Source: Rubripirellula sp. (GTDB lineage: Bacteria; Planctomycetota; Planctomycetia; Pirellulales; Pirellulaceae). Taken from it: a stretch of 33,114 bases of DNA. How positions within the stretch are numbered: position 1 is the stretch's first letter; each line of letters starts with the position of its first letter. The position numbers were made by a program, and so were the translations under genes. The notes under the pieces are model-generated. The model saw nothing but the letters and a program-made list of their open reading frames with translations. It ran no database searches and was not told where the DNA came from. The stretch spans positions 1-33,114 of the forward strand of contig JAQWPZ010000062.1 of assembly GCA_029245125.1 (NCBI GenBank). Direction: 5' to 3'. Positions 24,669-32,735 of this stretch are shown one piece after another.

Positions 24669-27600
24669 ATGAAAGATTTGCGTCAACTAGTTCGTCGCTC
24701 AGGATTACTAGCTTCCGGCAAGCGGCGACGACGTGCCTTGGACAGCCGACGTGCGGACGCAATGAACCGTCGGTTGCGGAGTGAGACGCTGGAGAAGCGG
24801 AATTTGCTTGCCGGAGGGATTTTGGCCAGTCAAAACTTCAATCCCTACGATGTAAATGACGACGGGATGATCAGCGTTCGGGACGCGCTCGGTGTCGTTA
24901 ACTTCTTGTCTCGCGGCCAAGGTGCTGAGGGTGAGCAGGGTGGACTGACCAGCAGTGGCAATGGCTCATCTGGGTTCCATTACGACGTCAACGGTGACTC
25001 TGAGATCACAGCTTCGGACGCCTTGGGAGTCGTCAACGCTCTGGCTCGGGCCGAAGGGCAACCGTCAGTCACGCCGATCGACATCACGTTGAGCGAAGAC
25101 GATCCGCCGAATGTATTCAATTTGCTGCAGGGTCAAGCGGCGGTGTCTGGCACATTGACCGGCGTACGAGTGAAGGAAATTACGATCGACGGCGATATCA
25201 ATGTCGTTACCAATGATGCCCTGATTTTGTTGGGTGGTTTCAACCCTGGCGCCCCTCTCCCGCAGGATCTAACTGCGACAGGCAATCCGCCTCAGCTTTT
25301 GGGCAGAGTGACACCGGAGGTTTTTTCTGAGCTCAACGAAGGTGAAAGCTCGACCATCAAAATCGTTTATGACGTCGTCGAGTCGAGTGGTGACTTTAGC
25401 GAAAACACTGCCACTATCTTGATCGAAGGGGTGACGGATAAGGAAGTTGAGTATCTGCTCACCGTTCGTGATTTGAACGACGACGAGATCGTCCCAGTGG
25501 ATGGGGTTGTTAGCGTTGGAGTCGACCAGGAGGTTTACCTGCAGGTTGCCTATGAAGACTTGCGGTCTGCAAGCCTTGGCACCGACATTGGTGCGTTTCA
25601 ATTGATCACGAACCTGACGTTTGACAACGCCAGTTTGATCACGCCAGTGCTTTACGAGTCGCAGAAGATCGAAATCAACGGCTTCTTCAATAGGAACGAA
25701 AACGGTGTTCGTTTCTCGATCCCAGATCCGGCACCAGTGCAGAACCCGGGACCTCTTGTTTACGAAAAACTCGCCGGGCAATTGGGAGAGAACGACCTTG
25801 CTGATCTGCTAACCGAGGCGCTGGATCAGTTCGGGTATGATCCCTCTCAGTATCGAATTGATGGGGATGGCAGTGCACAGCGGGTGACCTTCATTGGGCT
25901 GGGCAATCAAAATGTACCTGATATCACGTTTGAGGTACTGGATTCCAGCGGTAATCCAGACACCAGCGGCTTTGTTTCTGGCGAAGTGACCGTGACTCCC
26001 GCGATGCTGCCAGATGGTTCGCCTAATTCTGATGCAGTGCCATATAGCATCGATTTCCGAAGTAACTCGTTCGACAATAATCCAGTTGGCTTTGGCGAGG
26101 CCTTCTACAAAATCTTGCTCTCCGGAGACGGTGGTAGTTACGACCCGGATGCGGGAGGCGTGAATCAAGGTGGCTTCGTTGCAGTCGGCGGTTTGGGAGG
26201 AATTCCAGGTCAAGGTGGCGGGATTCCAGAGCTAGGTGAGTTTGGTGAGCCATTTGATTCGTTCAGCTTGAAGGTGAAAGTTAACGCACCGGAAGTTGAT
26301 GTGATGGCATCAATCGCAGCCGCATCGACGGAGAATGAGTTTCTTCTGCTTTACGGTTACGACAATCAACGTATCGCCGAGAACGTCCTGGCCGAAACCG
26401 TAGAGGGTGGCTTGGGGCAAGAATTGGATAACCCTAATAACGGTGTTGCGACACTAACGCTCAGCACCAAAACGCCGAACGAATTGCCGATCGTCACCAA
26501 TGAGGTCGAGGCAACTTTCGCCGAGACTGATGCACAGGGCAGCGTTGATTTGTTGCAATTTGCCAGTGACCCGGATGGCGATGATGCAGCTCTGAGTGTT
26601 GCTGGACTCACACTCGAATCAGGAAATGGCGTCGGCATTACACAGAATGGTAACACTCTGGCCGTTGATCCATCGAGCTATCGATTCTTGAACGACAATG
26701 AGTCCGAAGTTGTGATTTACAACTACGACGTGGTCGACGTGCGAGGAGGAACGGTCGCGCAGAAAGCGACCATCACCATTACGGGTGTCACCGATCCAAA
26801 TCTAAGACCGTCCATCGAACTGGATCAGTCCTTCACGATTCCCGAGAATACGACAGCACCTGCTCCAGTCGGAACGGTTGTCGCAAGCGATCCTGATGAG
26901 GGTGACACGTTGACCTACTCGATTGTCAGTGGGAACAGCGGGGAAGCCTTCGAGATCGACCCGGCGTCGGGTGAGTTGCGAGTGAAAACCAATTCAGCGA
27001 TCGATTTTGAGACCAACCCAACGTTCGACTTGGGGATTCGGGTTGCTGATAACGGTGGTTTGACCGACACGCAAGTCGTGGTGGTCAATCTGACCAACGT
27101 CGATGAGAGTCCAGTCATCGAAGATCAGAGCTTCAGCGTGAACGAAACAGCTCCGCAAGGTACTGTGTTCGGAACCATCGCAGCGACCGATCCAGAAAAC
27201 GCGACGTTGACGTTTACGGTAACCGATGGCGAGAACGGACAAGTTATCAGTATCTCGGAAGCGGGTGTGCTGAGCGTCGCGACAGCTCAGTTGGTCCCCA
27301 ATGCTCAGGTCGTCTTTACCGTTCAGGTCTCAGATGGAGCAAATTCTGATTCGGCAACGATCACAGTGAACGTGACCGATGTTCCTCAGCCTCCAACGGT
27401 CAACGATCAGACATTCGATGTCGACGAAAACTCCGCTGTCGATACTCCTGTCGGAACGGTTGTGGCCAATGATCCGGATGGCGATTCCCTCACCTATGTG
27501 ATCACTGACGGCAATGCGGACGGTGCTTTTGGAATCAACGCAAATACTGGTGCCATTGCTGTCGCGGGCACGCTCGATTTTGAAGTTCAGTCGAGTTACA

Positions 27601-29360
27601 CCCTAACGGTTCGTGTCAGCGATCCGGGCGGACTGAACGATACCGCAACAATCACCATCAACGTTAATGATCTAAACGAAGATCCGACCGTTGAGGACCA
27701 GACGTTCTCGGTTGCAGAGAACGTCCCGAACGGCACCGTCGTGGGGTCGATTGAGGCAAGCGATCCGGATAATGGTACTAGCCTGGTCTACACCGCTACC
27801 AGCGGAACTGGGCAAGCTGTCTTTGCCGTTAATTCTGAAAATGGTGAAATCACAACCACCGGGCCTCTCGATTTCGAAATCGAGAATCAATATGCCCTCA
27901 ATGTGACCGTCTCGGACGGTGCTCTCAGTGATACAGCAGTGATCACGATCAATGTCACCAATGTCAATGAAGCTCCAATCGCTGGTGAGCCGATCGAAGC
28001 GTCCTTCAGCGAACAAACCACCCCAGGGTTGGTTGACCTGTTGGCTGGTTCCAGTGATCCAGACGGAGACGATTTGTCCGTTGCCGAGTTGAAGGTTGAG
28101 AGTGGGAATGCTGGAGGAATTACGCCGATCGGAAATTCTCTGAGGGTCGATCCAACGTTCTACGGATACTTGCTGGACGGCGAAATTGAAACGGTGAGAT
28201 ACAGTTTCCTGATCGAGGATCCTGCTGGTGCGTCTGCTGCTCAAACAGCAACGATTTTGATCATCGGTTTCAATGATCCACCTAACGCAGGCGACATCAA
28301 TCGCATTGCAGTGGTTGATCAAGTCGTTGTCATCGATGTCTTAGAAGACAATGATGCCGGTGACGGCGAGGGGGATACGGATTCCATCAGCTTGCAGAGT
28401 GCGACACTGACCAGCGACTCTGCAAACGTAGAGGATTTCAGTTTCGACCCAGCGACCGGAAAGGTTACGATCGAACCGGCACTGGACTTTGAAGGGAAAG
28501 TGACCTTCTCATACACGATTGTCGATCAGCAAGGGAAAACAGCCACAGCGGTAGGAGAGGTGAACTACCTCAGGTTTGTGCCGTCCACGATCAGCGGCTT
28601 GGTCTTTGAGGACCATCTCGAAAATGGAATCGAAGTCGCGATGAATGGTGCTGACGAGATTCGCAACGGTGTCAAGGATATTGATGAAGTCGGGTTCGCA
28701 GGGCTGACGGTCGAACTCTTCTCCGCAGCGAGCGAAAATGTCACCGGCGAAGAGATTCAAATGTCAACCCAGACGGATCTCGATGGATCCTACAGTTTTG
28801 ATTCTTTGCCACCCGGCGATTTCCACTTGCAGTTGGTGGATCCGCCAGGAGTCGATTTGATTGGAGATGATGATCGTGTGGTGGCATTCAGAGGGACCAC
28901 GGGGGGAGTTCTGAAGGTTTCCACTGTTCAAAACCAGATTGATCAGACTGTGACCATCGACGGGCCTTTTGGTGATCAAGATATCACCGGAATCGACTGG
29001 CATGTTGTCAGTAAGGGCCGAGCTCTCGATACCAATAATCTTCTGTCATCGAATTACGATAACCTGGACGAACACGGTAATCCCAAGGGTGCGTTTGCTC
29101 TGCTGGATAAGGACGGCAACCAAGTCTTTGTCGGAGTCACTGGTGGCTTCGCCGGAGTCGATATGGTGACCGTTACCTACGACAAAGCGAATGATGAAGC
29201 GTTGCTTGAGGTTCTGGATGAGGGGCAAGTTCAAAGCCGGATCTTGGCCGAGGATGAGTATGAGTTGGCTGAGGGAGATAAGATCCAGGTCTTTGGTGGT
29301 CTTGACGATCTCTTTCCAGGCTCCAACGATGATGGCGGCGATCTGTTGAGTTCGTCCTGA
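24669..29360 (+). CDS. LExRxLLA cadherin-repeat protein with N-terminal dockerin and possible cohesin-like module
   Basis: 1563 residues from ATG 24669; a longer frame from a GTG at 24552 is rejected because it puts unrelated sequence before the signature. Basic leader (KRRRRALDSRR), then LEKRNLLA (41-48). Dockerin type I loops follow at once (DVNDDGMISVRD at 61, DVNGDSEITASD at 106). About 125-260: beta-rich module ending in ILIEGVTD. About 262-540: cohesin-like beta domain (VGVDQEVYLQVAYEDL, GAFQLITNLTFD near 308). About 614-706 and 1111-1205: duplicated Ig-like module. 719, 819, 913 and 1010: starts of four cadherin repeats with PEN/DEN, DPD, DFE and N-x-N linker motifs. About 1215-1300: tandem-95-like domain. 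About 1306-1400: SdrD-B domain. The tail is acidic with a Ser-rich end. Expected to be an extracellular, calcium-stiffened adhesin or matrix protein; its ligand is unknown. Confidence 0.94.
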   Translation: MKDLRQLVRRSGLLASGKRRRRALDSRRADAMNRRLRSETLEKRNLLAGGILASQNFNPYDVNDDGMISVRDALGVVNFLSRGQGAEGEQGGLTSSGNGSSGFHYDVNGDSEITASDALGVVNALARAEGQPSVTPIDITLSEDDPPNVFNLLQGQAAVSGTLTGVRVKEITIDGDINVVTNDALILLGGFNPGAPLPQDLTATGNPPQLLGRVTPEVFSELNEGESSTIKIVYDVVESSGDFSENTATILIEGVTDKEVEYLLTVRDLNDDEIVPVDGVVSVGVDQEVYLQVAYEDLRSASLGTDIGAFQLITNLTFDNASLITPVLYESQKIEINGFFNRNENGVRFSIPDPAPVQNPGPLVYEKLAGQLGENDLADLLTEALDQFGYDPSQYRIDGDGSAQRVTFIGLGNQNVPDITFEVLDSSGNPDTSGFVSGEVTVTPAMLPDGSPNSDAVPYSIDFRSNSFDNNPVGFGEAFYKILLSGDGGSYDPDAGGVNQGGFVAVGGLGGIPGQGGGIPELGEFGEPFDSFSLKVKVNAPEVDVMASIAAASTENEFLLLYGYDNQRIAENVLAETVEGGLGQELDNPNNGVATLTLSTKTPNELPIVTNEVEATFAETDAQGSVDLLQFASDPDGDDAALSVAGLTLESGNGVGITQNGNTLAVDPSSYRFLNDNESEVVIYNYDVVDVRGGTVAQKATITITGVTDPNLRPSIELDQSFTIPENTTAPAPVGTVVASDPDEGDTLTYSIVSGNSGEAFEIDPASGELRVKTNSAIDFETNPTFDLGIRVADNGGLTDTQVVVVNLTNVDESPVIEDQSFSVNETAPQGTVFGTIAATDPENATLTFTVTDGENGQVISISEAGVLSVATAQLVPNAQVVFTVQVSDGANSDSATITVNVTDVPQPPTVNDQTFDVDENSAVDTPVGTVVANDPDGDSLTYVITDGNADGAFGINANTGAIAVAGTLDFEVQSSYTLTVRVSDPGGLNDTATITINVNDLNEDPTVEDQTFSVAENVPNGTVVGSIEASDPDNGTSLVYTATSGTGQAVFAVNSENGEITTTGPLDFEIENQYALNVTVSDGALSDTAVITINVTNVNEAPIAGEPIEASFSEQTTPGLVDLLAGSSDPDGDDLSVAELKVESGNAGGITPIGNSLRVDPTFYGYLLDGEIETVRYSFLIEDPAGASAAQTATILIIGFNDPPNAGDINRIAVVDQVVVIDVLEDNDAGDGEGDTDSISLQSATLTSDSANVEDFSFDPATGKVTIEPALDFEGKVTFSYTIVDQQGKTATAVGEVNYLRFVPSTISGLVFEDHLENGIEVAMNGADEIRNGVKDIDEVGFAGLTVELFSAASENVTGEEIQMSTQTDLDGSYSFDSLPPGDFHLQLVDPPGVDLIGDDDRVVAFRGTTGGVLKVSTVQNQIDQTVTIDGPFGDQDITGIDWHVVSKGRALDTNNLLSSNYDNLDEHGNPKGAFALLDKDGNQVFVGVTGGFAGVDMVTVTYDKANDEALLEVLDEGQVQSRILAEDEYELAEGDKIQVFGGLDDLFPGSNDDGGDLLSSS
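26823..27980 (+). repeat. Four tandem cadherin repeats
   Basis: The repeats start at nt 26823, 27123, 27405 and 27696, each opening DQ(S/T)F; periods are 100, 94 and 97 residues. Each has an acidic PEN/NET/DEN/AEN strand, a VGTVxASDPD-type calcium motif, and an (A/V)xD or VSD strand before a linker. The third and fourth keep the LDFE motif; the second has LVPNAQ instead and may bind calcium less well. Confidence 0.85.
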
Positions 29361-29398
29361 GTTCGAGTGAATGTTTCCGAAAAGGGTTCCCATCCGCG

Positions 29399-29764
29399 AT
29401 GCATGTTATGCAGCTCAGGAGTCCCTGGAAGATTGACCGGAACGACGGTGCCGGATTAAAGCGTTGCGAACTGCCTGATCTCAGTCCATCGACAGCGGAT
29501 CAGGCAGTTTATCAAAGGTCGTTTAATCGACCGACCGGCTTGGTGCCCGAGCAACGTCTTTGGTTGTTCATCCAGGAGTGGATGGGATCACTAGCATCGT
29601 TTACCGTTAACGGGCGTGCCATGGATGTCAGTTCGACTGGGGGCTCATGCCAAGTCGAAATTTCGCGTTGCCTTGAACGTCACAACGTGATCGAGCTCCG
29701 GTTAGCTGCTCTAGGTGACGTGCAGCCTCGGCTGGTGGGCCCCGTTGAACTTCGGATCGAATAG
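29399..29764 (+). CDS. Small conserved-looking protein, possible GH2-type sugar-binding sandwich fold
   Basis: 121 residues, starting 38 bp after the cadherin gene and on the same strand, so perhaps co-transcribed. There is no signal peptide or membrane segment. The central part (YQRSFNRPTGL, QRLWLFIQEW, SFTVNGRAM, VEISRCLERHNVIELRL) follows the strand order of the galactose-binding-like sandwich in glycoside hydrolase family 2 (a 'RxFxxP...VNG...NxLxI' pattern). That is a weak resemblance from memory. The start could also be the second ATG at 29408. It converges on pyruvate kinase with 31 bp between stops and no visible terminator. Confidence 0.6.
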   Translation: MHVMQLRSPWKIDRNDGAGLKRCELPDLSPSTADQAVYQRSFNRPTGLVPEQRLWLFIQEWMGSLASFTVNGRAMDVSSTGGSCQVEISRCLERHNVIELRLAALGDVQPRLVGPVELRIE

Positions 29765-29795
29765 GTCGATGCGGCGATGATTCACCCACGCCGGG

Positions 29796-31232
29796 TCAGT
29801 CTCCGACGGTGTGGACCAGGATTTCGTTATGGGCCTTGTCGATGACGCCAGTGCCGGTGACGAATACGACTTGATCGCCTCGCTTTAGTTCTGCGTGTTC
29901 GGCACCCCAGCGGCAGATTTCATCAATGAACTCGGCGCCCTTGCCGAAGTTGTCGGCATGGATCGGTTTGATCCCCCACAGTAGGTTGATGCGTCGCAAG
30001 GTTGCCTCCGAATCGCTGACACCGATCGAGGGTATCCGACTCCGGCTAGCGCTTTTGATCCATGCTGTGTTGCCACTGCGGGTAGCGATCACGATTAGCT
30101 TCGCACTGATTGCCTCGGCAATGTTAGTGGCGGCATGCGTGACAGCGCTGGTGATGGGGTGGACCCGATTGGTTGGCACGGTGTTGTGTGGCGAATGCTC
30201 GATCAATTCTCGTTCGGTGCAAAGCATGATTCGGTTCATGGTTTCGACAGCTTTGGCGGGGTGATTGCCAATCGCGGTTTCGCCGCTCAGCATGCACGCG
30301 TCTGCTCCGTCAAGAATGGCGTTGGCAATGTCGCTGACCTCGGCTCGGGTGGGGCGAGCACTGAGGTGCATCGATTCCAGCATCTGTGTGGCAACGATCA
30401 CTGGCTTGAGTTTTGCTTTGCAAACCCGAATGATCCGTTTCTGAGCGATTGGGGTTTCCGCAACGTCGATCTCCACACCAAGGTCTCCCCTGGCAACCAT
30501 GATCCCGTCTGCTTCTTCGACGATCGCGTCGAGATGTTCGAGCGCCTCCGGTTTTTCGATTTTGGCGATGGCTAGGGCTTGAGAGCCATGTTCGACAAGG
30601 AGTTGCTTTAGCTGTTTGACATCTTTCGCTGAACGGACGAAAGACAGACTGATCAAGTCGATTCCGTTTTTTGCTCCCCAGATTGCATTGTCGATGTCCC
30701 GTGGCAACAGAGCCGAAACGCTCAGCTTCACGCCGGGGAGGTTGATGCCTTGGCGACTGCGAATGGTACCTGCTGCCGTGACGACGCACTTGGCATGATT
30801 GTCGTCAGTACTTTCCACCTGCAAGGCGACGGAGCCGTCAGCGAGCAGCACGCGATCACCCACTTCCAATTCATCGACCAATTGTTCATAAGTGCTTGTG
30901 AGTTCCGTCTCGCTCTGAGGGTGTTCGCCACGGACGAAAGAGAGAGTGGTCCCGATCGAACAAGTCATCGGTTCATGGGCTAGCTTTCCCAGGCGAATCT
31001 TCGGTCCGGCCAAATCAAGTAGTACCCCAACAGGAAACCTTGTTTCGCGAGAAGCTTCGCGGATGGTTTCCAGTACTTGCTCATGTTCTTCTCGGGTTCC
31101 ATGAGCAGTGTTGATTCGAAAGACATCGACGCCGGCCCTTATCAAACCAGCTAATTTCTCCCGAGTGCTGCACGACGGGCCGACCGTGGCCACGATTTTG
31201 GTACAGGCTTCTTGCATGGATGGTCTGGGCAT
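29796..31232 (-). CDS. pyk: Pyruvate kinase, predicted K+-independent type
   Basis: Transfers phosphate from phosphoenolpyruvate to ADP, the last step of glycolysis, in the cytoplasm. 478 residues, normal length. Motifs: TKIVATVGPS (11-20), FRINTAHG (38-45), LDLAGPKIR (72-80), AIAKIEKPEA with the catalytic Lys at 224 and metal-binding Glu at 226, ARGDLGVEI (Asp 250), and ATQMLESM (Thr 282) followed by ARPTRAEVSDIANAILDG. The lid domain lies at about 83-170, and the C-terminal domain ends VTGTGVIDKAHNEILVHTVGD. Two potassium-site residues differ from the usual NFSHG and LDTKGPEIR: Ser to Ala at 43 and Thr to Leu at 74. The position of rabbit Glu117 is Lys 78. AGGA lies 9 nt before ATG 31232, supporting this start. 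Divergent from the dehydrogenase gene. Confidence 0.97.
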   Translation of the reverse strand: MPRPSMQEACTKIVATVGPSCSTREKLAGLIRAGVDVFRINTAHGTREEHEQVLETIREASRETRFPVGVLLDLAGPKIRLGKLAHEPMTCSIGTTLSFVRGEHPQSETELTSTYEQLVDELEVGDRVLLADGSVALQVESTDDNHAKCVVTAAGTIRSRQGINLPGVKLSVSALLPRDIDNAIWGAKNGIDLISLSFVRSAKDVKQLKQLLVEHGSQALAIAKIEKPEALEHLDAIVEEADGIMVARGDLGVEIDVAETPIAQKRIIRVCKAKLKPVIVATQMLESMHLSARPTRAEVSDIANAILDGADACMLSGETAIGNHPAKAVETMNRIMLCTERELIEHSPHNTVPTNRVHPITSAVTHAATNIAEAISAKLIVIATRSGNTAWIKSASRSRIPSIGVSDSEATLRRINLLWGIKPIHADNFGKGAEFIDEICRWGAEHAELKRGDQVVFVTGTGVIDKAHNEILVHTVGD

Positions 31233-31422
31233 CGATTAATTTCCTGTGTTGGACGCAATGCAGAGGTATGACCCGTCAGCTTGCTCCACTCGTTTTCTGT
31301 GCGATTGGCGATCGTCGCCGGTCGTGATTGGTCGTGAACTGATTCGCGGGGTGGAATTCTGACGGTGTCCGATTGAGGTGAATATCCACTGCACGCCGCC
31401 AGCTAGCGATGCCTAGTATTTC

Positions 31423-31435
31423 AGTCTTAAAGACT
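31423..31435. promoter_or_regulatory. Perfect palindrome in the pyk / dehydrogenase divergent region
   Basis: AGTCTT-A-AAGACT is a 6+1+6 palindrome, 45 bp upstream of the dehydrogenase ATG at 31480, and lies within the 247-bp region between the pyruvate kinase start and that ATG. It could be an operator for a dimeric regulator. A 13-bp palindrome can arise by chance, so this is only a candidate. Confidence 0.3.
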
Positions 31436-31479
31436 CCTTGCGATACCGGATCGGCCAGGATCGTACTAAACTTGCCCTT

Positions 31480-32298
31480 ATGAATGCAGATAAACGTCCC
31501 GTGGCGGTAGTCACCGGTGGTTCAGCCGGTCTCGGTTTGGTGATTGCCAGGACATTGCTGAGCCACGGGTACCGAATTGTGATTATGGGTCGCGATGAAG
31601 GTCGTTTGGAAGCTGCTATTGCGACATGCGGTAATCAAGAGCCTGGTCGTTTATTGGGTCAGGTTTGTGATGTCACCAGCCGTGCAGAAGTAGAGGAATT
31701 GTTCTCAACTGTGGGCCAAACGTTCCAACGCTTGGATGTTTTGGTGAACTGCGTGGGGGCTAGTGATCGCGGGCTGGTTGAGAATCTGGATGTCGAGCAA
31801 TTGGGCACCCTGTGGGACCAAAATGTGGTCACTGCCCTGCTCTGCTCCCAGGCGTCGATTCCCTTGCTCGAGGCTAGCTCGGGGGCGATTGTGAATATTG
31901 GATCACTGGCTGCCAAGGTCGGTGCACGCTATATCGGGGGGTATTCAACGGTGAAGCATGCGTTGGCTGGAATGACCCAGCAGATGCGGCTAGAGCTCAA
32001 GCCCCGAGGAATCCATGTCGCCCTGGTGTCGCCCGGTCCGATCGCCCGTAGTGATGCGGGAGATCGTTATCGTGATTCGATTGACGGCACCTTGCCACCG
32101 CAGGCGTCGGCGCCAGGTGGAGGAGCTCGAGTGAAGGGGCTACCTCCCGAGCGGGTTGCGGCTGCCGTGATGAAGTGCATTCGGAGAGGTGCGGTGGACA
32201 TCGTGTTGCCCGGGCATCTGCGAATCTTAATCGCCCTCGGTCACGCCTTTCCTCGAATCGGCGATTGGCTGTTGCTGAAGTTTACCTCCTCGAAGTAG
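31480..32298 (+). CDS. Short-chain dehydrogenase/reductase (SDR family)
   Basis: NAD(P)-dependent oxidoreductase of classical SDR layout, 272 residues from ATG 31480. Cofactor motif TGGSAGLG (12-19), acidic D64 in CDV, NCVG (90-93) in place of the usual NNAG, active-site Asn 115, Ser 142, Tyr 155 and Lys 159 (YSTVK). Charged residues after strand 2 (GRDEGR, 37-42) suggest NADP preference. The C-terminal hydrophobic stretch (LRILIALGHAF then WLLLKF) could touch a membrane, as in DHRS7-like SDRs. A TTG start at 31438 would add 14 residues with no family match, so the ATG is preferred; no good ribosome-binding site is seen at either. The substrate cannot be named. Neighbours (pyk, xylA) hint at sugar metabolism, but this is weak evidence. 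Confidence 0.93.
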   Translation: MNADKRPVAVVTGGSAGLGLVIARTLLSHGYRIVIMGRDEGRLEAAIATCGNQEPGRLLGQVCDVTSRAEVEELFSTVGQTFQRLDVLVNCVGASDRGLVENLDVEQLGTLWDQNVVTALLCSQASIPLLEASSGAIVNIGSLAAKVGARYIGGYSTVKHALAGMTQQMRLELKPRGIHVALVSPGPIARSDAGDRYRDSIDGTLPPQASAPGGGARVKGLPPERVAAAVMKCIRRGAVDIVLPGHLRILIALGHAFPRIGDWLLLKFTSSK

Positions 32299-32735
32299 CC
32301 GCGATCTGATGCAAAGAAGAAGTGGTCGGTGTCAGGATCGCATTTAACGAACCGCTTTCACGACACTCCGATGGTCGTATCACCGTTGCTGTCACGCTTG
32401 ATAGGTCACTCCCTGTCATTTCAATCATGGCATCAAGTTGGCCAAGTGAGTCGATAGAGCGTCGCTGCCTGGGCGAGTGAGGTACTGGGCGAGTGAGGTA
32501 CTGGGCGAGTGCCGCGGAGTGATCGGGGCTGCCCCGAAATGCTCGCGATAATCACAGGGATGAGAGATCAGGATGGTGTATGAATCCGAACGCTCCTTTG
32601 ACAGGGATCACGGCTGATTGCCCATTCACGAGCCAATAATGGAGTGTGCGAGCGCCCCGTTGCGACTCGCGGCGCTGCTCACGATACTAGTGGTCTACCG
32701 TCTGTTCCCCACTCGTTCTGCGTTCAGGTTTCTTC
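32299..32735. other. Intergenic region upstream of xylA
   Basis: The 437 bp contain no convincing coding frame or RNA gene. Features seen: a 16-bp tandem repeat (32470-32510), a TTGACA hexamer at 32598-32603 without a good -10 partner, and a short GC-rich inverted repeat GCGCC/GGCGC (about 32652-32675). The xylA promoter and any regulator site should lie here. Confidence 0.5.
32470..32510. repeat. 16-bp tandem repeat, about 2.6 copies
   Basis: TGGGCGAGTGAGGTAC occurs at 32470-32485 and identically at 32486-32501, followed by the first nine bases again at 32502-32510. The perfect identity suggests recent slippage or a maintained array. It lies about 225 bp upstream of the xylA start. Confidence 0.9.

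Noticed and set aside
32598-32603. Perfect TTGACA -35 hexamer upstream of xylA
   Set aside because: No acceptable -10 hexamer lies 15-19 bp downstream (17 bp away is CCCATT), so it cannot be called a promoter.
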